Source of the DNA: Amycolatopsis sp. 195334CR
GTDB taxonomy: Bacteria; Actinomycetota; Actinomycetes; Mycobacteriales; Pseudonocardiaceae
NCBI RefSeq assembly: GCF_017309385.1
Contig: NZ_JAFJMJ010000001.1
Location: 1,736,001-1,800,000, forward strand
Length of the DNA stretch: 64,000 nucleotides
Direction: 5' to 3'
The notes under the pieces were generated by a model. The model was not told the DNA's origin. It searched no databases and saw only the letters and a list, made by a program, of their open reading frames with translations. Position numbers and translations under genes: made by a program. Below are positions 1-8,237 of the stretch, one piece after another (within the stretch, counting starts at the first letter, position 1; every line of letters begins with the position of its first letter).

Positions 1-2298
1 GGCCTCGTGGGCCTCCTCGGCGACCGGCTCGGCGGGCCACTCCGGCTCCGGCTCGTACTCGGAGAACGGCTCGGGCTCGGGCTCCGGCTCGTAGAACGGC
101 TCCGACTGGTACGACTCCGACTGGCGCGGCTCGGCGTCTGGCTGGTACGGCTCGGGTTCCGACTCCGGCTCGTAGGACGGCTCCGGCTGGTAAGGGTCGG
201 GGTCCGGCTGCCGCTCCGGCGGGGCCACCACGACCTCCGCGGCGGGCCCGTTCAGCACCGGCAGCGCCGCCACCGGCTCGGGCGGCAGCAGCGAAACCGG
301 GGCGGCCGCGCTGACCAGTTCCGGTGGTACCACCACCGTCGCGGTCATCCCACCACTGCGCCGGTTGGCCAGCCGCACGCTGATCCGGTGCCGGGTGGAC
401 AACCGCGCCACCACGTACAGCCCCATCCGCCGCGACACCTCGACGTCCACCTTGGGCGGTTCGGCCAGCCGCGCGTTGGTGCGCCGGACCTCCGCCTCGG
501 CCATGCCGCTGCCCCGGTCCACGATGTCGATCTTCCACGCGCCATCGTCGAGCAGCGTGCTGACCACCGAGACCATGGTGGCCGGCGGCGAGTACGCGGT
601 CGCGTTCTCCAGCAGCTCCGAGATCACGTGCACCAGATCGCTGACCGCCTCCGCGCGCACGGTCAGCTCCGGCGCCGCGGGCAGTTCGATGCGCTGGTAG
701 TGCTCGACCTCCGACAGCGCGGCGCCGACGATCTCGTCCGCGCTGACCGGGCCGGCCACCTCGCGCGCCGGGTCGGTGCCCGAGAGCACCAGCAGGTTCT
801 CGCTGTTGCGGCGCATCCGGGTGGCGAGGTGGTCCAGTTCGAACAGACCACCGAGGATCTCCGGGTCCTGCTCGTCGGCCTCCATCCGGTCCAGCACGGA
901 CAGTTGCCGCTCCACCAGTTCCTGGCTGCGGCGTGAAAGGTTGACGAACATCGAGTTGACGTTCTCCCGCAACCGCGCCTGTTCCCCGGCCAGCCGCACG
1001 GCCTCGCCGTGCACCGCGTCGAAGGCCCGCGCGACCTGCCCCAGCTCCTCCTTGCTGAACACCGGCACCGGCGCGATCCGCGGTGCCGACGGCGTGCCGG
1101 GGTGCGGCGGCTCCGGGTCGGTGAGGATGCCCTCCACCGCCGCGGGCAGCTGGTGCTCGGCGACCTCCAGCGCGCTGCGGCGCAGGATCCGCAGCGACCG
1201 CAGCAGCGAGCGCGTCACGATCACCGCGAGCACCCCGCCGATCAGCACCACGCCGAGCACGATCGCCGAGTCGCGGATGGCCGAGGCCCGCGCGGTGGCG
1301 GCCAGCGCCTCGGTGCGGGACTGGCTGTTCTGCTGCAGCGCGTCCTCCACCTGGCGCACCAGGTTGATGGTGTAGGTCGACGCGATATCCCACTGAATGG
1401 GATCCAGGCCGGTCAGCGGCTGGTTCGCCTCGGACCGGCGCAGCACCGACTCGACCATGTTGTTGCCGTTGTCGACCACCATGCCGAGCACCGTGTCGTC
1501 GTACATCCGGCGTTGCTCGGGGGTGGCGAACTGGCGGAAATCCTCGCGCGCGGCGTCGAATTCGGCCTCCGCGCCGAGCAGTGCGCGCGTGCGGTCCACG
1601 CTGAGCGAGCCCTGCGCGAGCGCGTCGGCGAGCACCGCGCGCTTGACCGACATGGTGTCCTTCACCTTGGCCAGCGCGTTCACCGCCAGTCGCAGCCTGG
1701 CCAGTTCCGGATCGGTGATCTCGGCAGCGGATTGATCACCGACGGTGAGCGTGGCGGTGATCAGGTCGCTGTAGGAGCGGAGCACCGAATCCGGCGGGAA
1801 ATTGGAGAACTCCCCGGCATAACGCAGCCCGGTCAGCCCGCCCAGCTGATCGCGCAGTTGGCGGAAATCGGCAGCCACTTCGGGCGCCAGCCGGGATTCG
1901 TCATCGCTCAGCGCACGTTCGAACGCACCCAGCGATTCGTTGACCTTGTCGCGCTGGCCGCGCAACTCCTCGATGCCGGTTTTCCGCCCAGTGGCGACAA
2001 AGCGGACGGTGAGGTCGCGCTCGCGCTGCAGCCGGTGGGTCAGCTCGGCGACGGTGGTGTCCACGCGCACCCGCGTGGCCGCTTCGGCGAGCCTGCCCGC
2101 CTCGCCGAGATCGAGCCGCACGCGCAGGCCGACCAGTGCGATGATCGCCACCGACGGGATCAGCAGCACGGCGAAGAGCTTGGTGCGCAGACGCCAGTTC
2201 CGCAGCCGCCAGCGGCCGCCGGGGTCCCCGGTCAAACTCTGCGCAGATGAGGAATCCGTCGCATAACCCTTTCGGGGTTCGTTTCCGCGACGGTTCAC
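1..2298 (-). CDS. Nitrate/nitrite-sensing (NIT-like) sensor histidine kinase, conservon CvnA type, partial
   Basis: The minus-strand frame is open from a GTG at 2298 to the window edge (766 residues visible, C-terminus missing). A run reading AAAGGAAG six bases upstream supports the start. A first membrane helix lies at about residues 41-58. It is followed by a roughly 280-residue helical extracytoplasmic sensor like NIT domains, a second helix near 342-362, a HAMP-like linker and an H-box with ELDHLATR. The N-box ELLENATAYSPP and the loop DRGSGM mark an HATPase near residues 540-650. The tail is low-complexity, rich in Glu-Pro and Tyr, and still continuing at base 1. The architecture is that of CvnA, the kinase of actinobacterial conservons, whose roadblock, DUF742 and GTPase partners would lie to the left outside the window. 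The ligand is not known; nitrate/nitrite is inferred from the family name only. Confidence 0.85.
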   Translation of the reverse strand, partial: MNRRGNEPRKGYATDSSSAQSLTGDPGGRWRLRNWRLRTKLFAVLLIPSVAIIALVGLRVRLDLGEAGRLAEAATRVRVDTTVAELTHRLQRERDLTVRFVATGRKTGIEELRGQRDKVNESLGAFERALSDDESRLAPEVAADFRQLRDQLGGLTGLRYAGEFSNFPPDSVLRSYSDLITATLTVGDQSAAEITDPELARLRLAVNALAKVKDTMSVKRAVLADALAQGSLSVDRTRALLGAEAEFDAAREDFRQFATPEQRRMYDDTVLGMVVDNGNNMVESVLRRSEANQPLTGLDPIQWDIASTYTINLVRQVEDALQQNSQSRTEALAATARASAIRDSAIVLGVVLIGGVLAVIVTRSLLRSLRILRRSALEVAEHQLPAAVEGILTDPEPPHPGTPSAPRIAPVPVFSKEELGQVARAFDAVHGEAVRLAGEQARLRENVNSMFVNLSRRSQELVERQLSVLDRMEADEQDPEILGGLFELDHLATRMRRNSENLLVLSGTDPAREVAGPVSADEIVGAALSEVEHYQRIELPAAPELTVRAEAVSDLVHVISELLENATAYSPPATMVSVVSTLLDDGAWKIDIVDRGSGMAEAEVRRTNARLAEPPKVDVEVSRRMGLYVVARLSTRHRISVRLANRRSGGMTATVVVPPELVSAAAPVSLLPPEPVAALPVLNGPAAEVVVAPPERQPDPDPYQPEPSYEPESEPEPYQPDAEPRQSESYQSEPFYEPEPEPEPFSEYEPEPEWPAEPVAEEAHEA

Positions 2299-2483
2299 CT
2301 GGCTTCCTTTTCCACCCAGCTCGTTCGATCGCGGACCAGTCGCCGGCAACCTACCGGAGGGTAGCGTGCGTCTCGAGTAGTCCGATGGTAGCTGTCCGCC
2401 AGCACCGCCCTTGCCGCGATGGTATGGGCAGAAGCCTTTAAGCTCCAAACAGATGCGACATTTCCCGGCCACGAGAGGCGAAC

Positions 2484-3458
2484 ATGGGCACCGGAGCGCG
2501 GCGAGCTTTCCCGGCGCTGCTGATCGTCCTGCTCACGGTCGCGCTCGGTGGCTGCTCGGCCTTCGAGCAGAACCCGCAGGCCACCCCGGCGGCACCCGAG
2601 CGGAACACTCTCCGTGTCGGTGTGGGTAACCCGATCGAGAGCGCCCCGTTGCGGATGGCGGTCGCCGACGGCACCTTCACCGCGGCCGGGCTCAAGATCG
2701 AACTGGTCGAGCAGGCCGACGCGGGCGACGGGCTCGGCAAGCTCGCCGCCGGTGACCTCGACGTCGCGTTCGGTCGCGACGTCGAACTGTTCAAGGCCGC
2801 CGGAAACGGTGTGGCGCTTCAACTCCAGGGCGAGGCGTACACCGCGGGCGCGAAGACCATGGCGCTGGTGACGCTGCCCGACTCGGCCTACAACACACCC
2901 ACCGCGAAGCGCTCGCCGACGATCGCGGTGGACACCTTGGACGGACTCGGCACGCTGACCAGCCGCTCGGTGCTGGCCACCGCCGGGGTGGACGTGAACC
3001 GCATCAGGTTCACCCAGCGTGCGCCCGACGAGATGCTGTCCACATTGCGGGACGGCGACGCGGACGCCGCCTGGCTCGTCGAACCGCAGATCACCCTGGC
3101 GCAGCAGGAGTTCGGTGCGAAGGTGCTGGCCGACACCGCCCGCGGCGCGACACTGGAGTTCCCGGTTTCCGCGTACGCGTCGAACGCGGTGTTCGCGCAG
3201 GCCAACCCGCGCACCCTGGCGTTGTTCCGCACGCTGCTCAACCAGGCGCAGCAGAAGGCGGCGGACCCGGCCATCGTGCGGCAGGCGCTGCCCGCGTTCG
3301 CCGGGATCAACGCCAACACCGCCGCGCTGGTCTCGCTGGGCAGCTACCCCAGCTCGCTGAGCGGGGTGCGCCTGCAACGGGTCGCGGACCTGATGCACAG
3401 CGCGGGCGTGCTGAAGCAACGGCTGGACGTGCAGTCCCTGCTCCCCGCCCCCGGCTGA
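2484..3458 (+). CDS. ABC-type solute-binding lipoprotein, nitrate/sulfonate/taurine (SsuA/NMT1-like) family
   Basis: 324 residues. A signal peptide ends in the lipobox LGGC (Cys about 24), so a lipid-anchored extracytoplasmic protein is expected. The mature part begins with NTLRVGVGNPIESAPLRMA and continues with the type-2 periplasmic fold typical of SsuA/TauA/NMT1 proteins (GDLDVAFG, then a DGDADAAWLVEP motif in the second lobe). No permease or ATPase is adjacent; the next gene is a convergent TetR. It is divergent from the NIT-type kinase with a 185-bp spacer, so it may act as an orphan receptor or deliver a ligand to that kinase. The substrate cannot be read from sequence. Confidence 0.8.
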   Translation: MGTGARRAFPALLIVLLTVALGGCSAFEQNPQATPAAPERNTLRVGVGNPIESAPLRMAVADGTFTAAGLKIELVEQADAGDGLGKLAAGDLDVAFGRDVELFKAAGNGVALQLQGEAYTAGAKTMALVTLPDSAYNTPTAKRSPTIAVDTLDGLGTLTSRSVLATAGVDVNRIRFTQRAPDEMLSTLRDGDADAAWLVEPQITLAQQEFGAKVLADTARGATLEFPVSAYASNAVFAQANPRTLALFRTLLNQAQQKAADPAIVRQALPAFAGINANTAALVSLGSYPSSLSGVRLQRVADLMHSAGVLKQRLDVQSLLPAPG

Positions 3459-3466
3459 CGCGCGCG

Positions 3467-4105
3467 TCAGCCCAGGCCGAACTCGGCCAGGCCGCTGCGG
3501 AGGAGCTTGAAGGCCTTGCGGGCGTCCGCGACGGCGTCCGGGTAGGCGTCCGAGGCACGGGCGCCGTTCGTCAGCCGGCGGATGTTGTCCATCAGCAAGG
3601 TCCGCTGCGTGGCCACGATCTGCGCGGCGGCGAGCCGGGCGATCAGCTCGTCGGCACCGTCCCCGCCGACCAGTTCCTTCACCAGCTCCCGCTCGCTGCC
3701 CTCGTAGAACTGCAGCAGCCGCGCGGCCAGGCTCGGCGTCGCGGTCACCATCGCGTACAGCGCGATCTGGTTCGGGTCGTCGTTGAGGCCGGTGACCGGG
3801 TCACGCCGCAGCAGGCCGTCGAGGAAGTGCGCCCGCAGCGCGATCAGCGGCGTCTGCCGCGCCGTGCGACGGCGCACCACCTCCGCGTTCTCGCCCTCGT
3901 GGTGGGCGTAGCGGTGGACCACCAGGTCCTCTTTGGTCGGGAAGTAGGCGAACAGGGTGCGCTTGGAAACCTCTGCCGCGTCGGCCACCTCGGCCACCGA
4001 GACCGAGTCGAACCCCGAAGCGAGGAACAGGTCGATCGCGGTGTCGGAGATGAGCCTGCGCGTCAGTTGCTTCTTGCGCTCCCGGAGGCCCAACTGTTCA
4101 GCCAC
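3467..4105 (-). CDS. TetR/AcrR family transcriptional regulator
   Basis: About 212 residues from a GTG at 4105 (VAEQLGLRERKKQLTRR), with a GGAGGG run immediately before it. The N-terminal helix-turn-helix is clear: DTAIDLFLASGFDSVSVAEV followed by SKRTLFAYFPTKEDLV, the TetR recognition helix and Tyr-Phe signature. The C-terminal half is helical and presumably binds a small ligand. It is divergent from the XPB helicase gene with about 100 bp between, and its 3' end lies 8 bp from the solute-binding protein gene, tail to tail. Targets are unknown; autoregulation from the shared intergenic region is the usual arrangement for the family. Confidence 0.88.
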   Translation of the reverse strand: MAEQLGLRERKKQLTRRLISDTAIDLFLASGFDSVSVAEVADAAEVSKRTLFAYFPTKEDLVVHRYAHHEGENAEVVRRRTARQTPLIALRAHFLDGLLRRDPVTGLNDDPNQIALYAMVTATPSLAARLLQFYEGSERELVKELVGGDGADELIARLAAAQIVATQRTLLMDNIRRLTNGARASDAYPDAVADARKAFKLLRSGLAEFGLG

Positions 4106-4207
4106 CCCTCCATGGTAGCCAGCCGAGCGCCCGGTGACGTGCGGATAAGTACCCGCACCCCGGCCTCTTCGACTCAGCGGAACCCCGGGGAACGTATAAA
4201 GGAGGGC

Positions 4208-5854
4208 GTGACCGATGGCCCGTTGATCGTGCAATCCGACAAGACCGTGCTGCTCGAGGTCGACCACCCGCGGGCGGAGGACGCCCGGATCGCGATCGCG
4301 CCGTTCGCCGAGCTCGAGCGCGCCCCCGAACACGTCCACACCTACCGGGTCACCCCGCTGGCGCTGTGGAACGCGCGTGCCGCCGGGCACGACGCCGAGC
4401 AGGTGGTCGACGCGCTGACCACCTACTCGCGGTTCCCGGTGCCGCAACCGCTGCTGATCGACGTGGTGGACACGATGGCCCGCTTCGGCAGGCTCCAGAT
4501 CACCAACCACCCGGCGCACGGGCTGGTGATGACCACCACCGACCGCGCGGTGCTGGAGGAGGTGTCCCGCAGCAAGAAGATCAGCCCGATGCTGGGCACG
4601 CGGCTCGACCCGGACACCGTGGTGGTGCACCCGTCCGAGCGCGGGCGGCTCAAGCAGCTGCTGCTCAAGGTCGGCTGGCCCGCCGAAGACCTCGCCGGGT
4701 ACGTCGACGGCGAAGCGCACCCGATCGACCTCGACGAGAACGGCTGGCAGCTGCGCGAGTACCAGCGCCAGGCCGCGCAGGCCTTCTTCAAGGGCGGCTC
4801 CGGCGTGGTCGTGCTGCCGTGCGGCGCGGGCAAGACCCTGGTCGGCGCGGCGGCGATGGCGCACGCCAAGGCGACCACGCTGATCCTGGTCACCAACACC
4901 GTGGCCGGGCGGCAGTGGAAGCGCGAACTGGTCGCGCGGACCTCGCTCACCGAGGACGAGATCGGCGAGTACTCCGGGGAGAAGAAGGAGGTCCGCCCGG
5001 TCACCATCGCCACGTACCAGGTGATCACCCGCAAGTCGAAGGGCGAGTACAAGCACCTGGAGCTGTTCGACACCCGCGACTGGGGCCTGGTCGTCTACGA
5101 CGAGGTCCACCTGCTGCCCGCGCCGGTGTTCCGGATGACCGCGGACCTCCAGTCCCGGCGGCGGCTCGGGCTGACCGCCACGCTGGTGCGCGAGGACGGC
5201 CGCGAGGGCGACGTGTTCTCGCTGATCGGGCCGAAGCGCTACGACGTGCCGTGGCGCGACATCGAGGCGCAGGGCTGGATCGCGCCGGCCGAGTGCGTCG
5301 AGGTGCGGGTCACGCTGACCGACAACGAGCGCCTGCTCTACGCCACCGCCGAGCCCGAGGAGCGGTACAAGATCGCGGCCACCGCGGACACCAAGACCCC
5401 GGTGATCAAGTCCATTGTGGACCGCCACCGCGGCGAGCCGACGCTGATCATCGGCGCCTACCTCGACCAGCTGGAGCTGCTCGGCGCCGAACTGGACGCC
5501 CCGGTGATCCAGGGCGCGACCAGGAACAAGGAGCGCGAGGAGCTGTTCGACAAGTTCCGCCGCGGTGAGATCGACACGCTCGTGGTGTCCAAGGTGGCCA
5601 ACTTCTCCATCGACCTGCCCGAGGCCTCGGTGGCGATCCAGATCTCCGGCACCTTCGGCTCGCGCCAGGAGGAGGCCCAGCGGCTCGGGCGACTTCTGCG
5701 GCCGAAAGCCGACGGCCGTCAGGCGCACTTCTACTCGGTGGTCGCGCGGGACACGGTGGACACCGAGTACGCCGCGCACCGGCAGCGCTTCCTCGCCGAA
5801 CAGGGCTACGCCTACACCATCCGCGACGCCGACGACCTCCGCGAAGGGCGCTGA
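4208..5854 (+). CDS. XPB-type DNA repair helicase (superfamily 2, 3'-5')
   Basis: 548 residues from the GTG at 4208. The first residues, VTDGPLIVQSDKTVLLEVDH, match the start of mycobacterial XPB proteins, so this start is chosen over longer frames. The N-terminal 190 residues are the accessory/damage-recognition region. Motif I is LPCGAGKTLVG, motif II the DEVH box in YDEVHLLP, motif III GLTATLVRED. The C-terminal helicase lobe contains the conserved QEEAQRLGRLLRPK (motif VI). Bacterial XPB unwinds DNA in an ATP-dependent way and is associated with repair. It stands alone, divergent from TetR, with a DUF72 gene 35 bp downstream that may be co-transcribed. Confidence 0.93.
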   Translation: MTDGPLIVQSDKTVLLEVDHPRAEDARIAIAPFAELERAPEHVHTYRVTPLALWNARAAGHDAEQVVDALTTYSRFPVPQPLLIDVVDTMARFGRLQITNHPAHGLVMTTTDRAVLEEVSRSKKISPMLGTRLDPDTVVVHPSERGRLKQLLLKVGWPAEDLAGYVDGEAHPIDLDENGWQLREYQRQAAQAFFKGGSGVVVLPCGAGKTLVGAAAMAHAKATTLILVTNTVAGRQWKRELVARTSLTEDEIGEYSGEKKEVRPVTIATYQVITRKSKGEYKHLELFDTRDWGLVVYDEVHLLPAPVFRMTADLQSRRRLGLTATLVREDGREGDVFSLIGPKRYDVPWRDIEAQGWIAPAECVEVRVTLTDNERLLYATAEPEERYKIAATADTKTPVIKSIVDRHRGEPTLIIGAYLDQLELLGAELDAPVIQGATRNKEREELFDKFRRGEIDTLVVSKVANFSIDLPEASVAIQISGTFGSRQEEAQRLGRLLRPKADGRQAHFYSVVARDTVDTEYAAHRQRFLAEQGYAYTIRDADDLREGR

Positions 5855-5889
5855 GGTTTGCCGCGCCCGGCGGACGTCAACCCTGGTGC

Positions 5890-6720
5890 GTGGCGGATAT
5901 CAGGATCGGCACCTCGGGCTGGCGCTACGGACCGTGGCGCGGGAAGTTCTACCCGAAGGGCCTGCCCCAGCGGCGGGAACTGGAGTACCTCTCGCGGCGG
6001 TTCAACTCGGCCGAGCTGAACGGTTCGTTCTACTCGCTGCAGAAGCCGGAGCGGTACCGGAGCTGGTTCGCCGAGACCCCGGACGACTTCGTGTTCGCGG
6101 TCAAGGGCGGCCGGTTCATCACCCACCTGAAGCAGCTGCGTGACGTGCACACCCCGCTGGCGAACTTCTTCGCCAGCGGGGTGCTCGCGCTGGAGCACAA
6201 GCTCGGGCCGTTCCTCTGGCAGCTCCCGCCGCGCCTGGCGTTCGACGCCGAGCGGCTCACCGAGTTCTTCGACGAGTTGCCCCGCACCACGCGCAAGGCC
6301 GCCAACCTCGCCAAGGACCACGACGACAAGCTCAAGGGCGAGGCACATGCTTCTGCGGGCAAAAGCAGGTCGCTGCGGCACGCGCTCGAAGTCCGCCATC
6401 CGAGCTTCGCCACGAAGGAGGCCGTCGACCTGCTTCAGGAGCACGAGATCGGGCTGGTGGTCGCGGACAGCGCGGGCATCTGGCCGCAGCTGGAGGACGT
6501 GACCGCCGAGTTCGTCTACGTCCGCCTGCACGGCGACGAGGAGCTGTACGCGAGCGGCTACACCGACCAGGCGCTCAAGGAGTGGGCCAAGAAGATCCGC
6601 GCCTGGCACAAGCGGGGCCTCGACGTCTACGTCTACTTCGACAACGACATGAAGGTGAAGGCCCCGGGTGACGCCGAGACGCTCGCGGAGTTCCTCGGCG
6701 TCGATCTGACCAGTGACTAG
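5890..6720 (+). CDS. DUF72 domain-containing protein
   Basis: 276 residues from a GTG at 5890 (VADIRIGTSGWRYGPWRGKF). The opening IGTSGW, then FYP, FNSAELNGSFYSLQ and FAVKGGRFITH, are the hallmarks of DUF72 (YecE-like), a TIM-barrel family. A conserved later motif, YVRLHGDEELYASGYT, and the terminal YFDNDMKVKAPGDAETL are also typical. The biochemical function of the family is not established. It follows the XPB gene by 35 bp on the same strand, suggesting a two-gene unit. Nothing is truncated. Confidence 0.9.
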   Translation: MADIRIGTSGWRYGPWRGKFYPKGLPQRRELEYLSRRFNSAELNGSFYSLQKPERYRSWFAETPDDFVFAVKGGRFITHLKQLRDVHTPLANFFASGVLALEHKLGPFLWQLPPRLAFDAERLTEFFDELPRTTRKAANLAKDHDDKLKGEAHASAGKSRSLRHALEVRHPSFATKEAVDLLQEHEIGLVVADSAGIWPQLEDVTAEFVYVRLHGDEELYASGYTDQALKEWAKKIRAWHKRGLDVYVYFDNDMKVKAPGDAETLAEFLGVDLTSD

Positions 6721-6809
6721 TGGCTCTCTTCGGATTGACGACGGCGGAGATCGCCAAACGCCCGTAGAATGTTCGCCATACGCACATCTGGTCAGAAAAG
6801 GGCTTACTT

Positions 6810-7085
6810 ATGTCCCACGGCCGACATTTCGTCCGGTCCGTCGCCAGAGCCATGGCGGTGCTGCACGCGTTCAGCGCGGACAGACCCGAGCTGACGCTGA
6901 GCCAGGCGGCCAAGGCCACCGGGCTCGACCGGGCCACCGTGCGCAGGCTGTTGCTCACGCTGGCCGAACTCGGCTACGTGACCCGGCACGACCGCGTGTT
7001 CCGGCTGGCGCCGCGCACCATGGAGCTCGGCCGCGCGTACCTGGCCGGGGTGTCCGCGCGGGCGAAGCCGGATCACCAGTCGTAG
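6810..7085 (+). pseudogene. Truncated IclR-family regulator (HTH domain only)
   Basis: 91 residues beginning MSHGRHFVRSVARAMAVLHA. The winged helix-turn-helix of IclR proteins is complete (ELTLSQAAKATGLDRATVRR, then LLTLAELGYVTRHDRVFRLAP), and the linker reaches ELGRAYLAGVSA. It then stops after a short unrelated tail, where the family continues for about 170 more residues of ligand-binding domain. The stop lies inside the 3' end of the convergent dehydrogenase gene (13-bp overlap), as expected if a deletion or rearrangement joined the two. It may still be made as a small DNA-binding protein, but a gene remnant is more likely. Confidence 0.75.
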
Positions 7086-8044
7086 GACAACCAGGGTTTG
7101 GCCACGTTGACCGCGGCCTCCTCGAAGGCGCGGTTCGCCTGCTGCAGCGAGTACCGCCGTCGCGCCAGCTTGCCGGGGGCGAACTCGCCGCTGGCCAGCG
7201 CGTCCACCGTGGCCGGGAAGTCGGTGGGGTGGTCGTAGCCGCGTGAGCCGCGCACGATCAGCTGCCGCCGGAGCAGGGCGGAGTTGTCCAGCGGGGCGGC
7301 GGCGCCGGTCAGCAGCACGACCGTGCCGCCGGGCAGCAGGCCGTCGAGCCCGTCGGCCAGCGCGGCCCGCTTGCCCGAGTTGTCGAACACCACGTCGAAC
7401 TCGTCGTCGCCGTCGGACCACGGGAGCGCGCCCAGCGAGCACGCCAGGTCCAGCCGTTCGGTGATCGGCTCGCGCACGATCACCTCCAGCCCGCGCGCCC
7501 GCAGCACCAGGCACAGGAACAGGCCGCGCGTGTCCGCGCCGAGCAGCAGCGCGCGCTGCCTCGGCTGCACGGCGGCCCGTCGCGCCGCGGCCACCGACTC
7601 GGCCAGGGGTTCGGCGCAGACCAGGTCCTCCAGCGGGACCGCGCGCGGGGCGGGCCAGGTGAAGTGCGCCGGGACCGCGACGAACTCGGCGAGCAACCCG
7701 GGCCGGTCCAGCCCGATCGACACCCGTTCGGCGCAGGCGGAGGAAAACCACGCGGCGCAGGCACGGCAGTCTCGGCAGCAGTAGTCGGGTTCGACCACCA
7801 CCTGCTGCCCGAGCCGGTAGGGCCGCTTCACCCGCTCGCCGATCTCGGCGATCTCGCCGACGCCCTGGCGCCCGAGCAACCACGGCACCGGCCCGACCGG
7901 ACGACGCCCGCGGAAGGCGGCCACGTCCAGGTCACCGAGGCCGAGCGCGCTCATGCTCAGCAGCACCTCGTGCGGACCGCACTCCGGCGGGTCCAGCTCG
8001 ACCGCCTCGAGCCGGCTGGGACCGGTCAGCACGACGGCCCTCAT
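7073..8044 (-). CDS. Zinc-type alcohol dehydrogenase-like (MDR) oxidoreductase
   Basis: 323 residues. The GroES-like N-domain keeps the four-Cys structural zinc loop (CCRDCRACAAWFSSAC, about residues 87-102). A Rossmann domain follows, then a tail with the motif YSLQQANRAFEEA typical of medium-chain dehydrogenases. The catalytic zinc site is altered: the usual Cys-Gly-x-Asp is LGDLD, and the usual Gly-His-Glu is GRQGVGEI. The cofactor-binding glycine motif also looks weak. A standard zinc-dependent dehydrogenase reaction is therefore doubtful. It converges on and overlaps the IclR remnant. Confidence 0.8.
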   Translation of the reverse strand: MRAVVLTGPSRLEAVELDPPECGPHEVLLSMSALGLGDLDVAAFRGRRPVGPVPWLLGRQGVGEIAEIGERVKRPYRLGQQVVVEPDYCCRDCRACAAWFSSACAERVSIGLDRPGLLAEFVAVPAHFTWPAPRAVPLEDLVCAEPLAESVAAARRAAVQPRQRALLLGADTRGLFLCLVLRARGLEVIVREPITERLDLACSLGALPWSDGDDEFDVVFDNSGKRAALADGLDGLLPGGTVVLLTGAAAPLDNSALLRRQLIVRGSRGYDHPTDFPATVDALASGEFAPGKLARRRYSLQQANRAFEEAAVNVAKPWLSYDW

Positions 8045-8173
8045 CCCACCTCCTGTGCACTACGCGCACGCGCGATGTTAGCGCAGGTGACGAGCATGAT
8101 CAGCGGATGACAGCGAGGAGTCAGCGAGCAGTGAGCGGGGTGGTGTTGAGTACACGTACGGGCGAAGTGGTTG

Positions 8174-8237
8174 CCGGCGGACTACCGCCGGTGACCGCTG
8201 GGTGCTCACGCGCTGCACTACTGGGGGTCAGCGCGTG
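8174..8237 (-). terminator. Two small hairpins at the 3' end of the SARP gene
   Basis: A 7-bp stem (CCGGCGG/CCGCCGG, loop ACTA) at 8174-8191 and a 9-bp stem (CACGCGCTG/CAGCGCGTG) at 8207-8237. The second contains the stop codon of the minus-strand SARP gene at its base. No T-run is visible, so this is inferred from symmetry and position. Confidence 0.4.

Noticed and set aside
7..936. Long plus-strand frame encoding an Arg/Leu-rich protein
   Set aside because: It is the antisense shadow of the NIT-type kinase; composition and lack of motifs match a high-GC shadow frame.
3467..5779. 770-residue minus-strand frame running through the XPB gene
   Set aside because: Only its last 212 residues are a TetR protein; the rest is the complement of the helicase gene.
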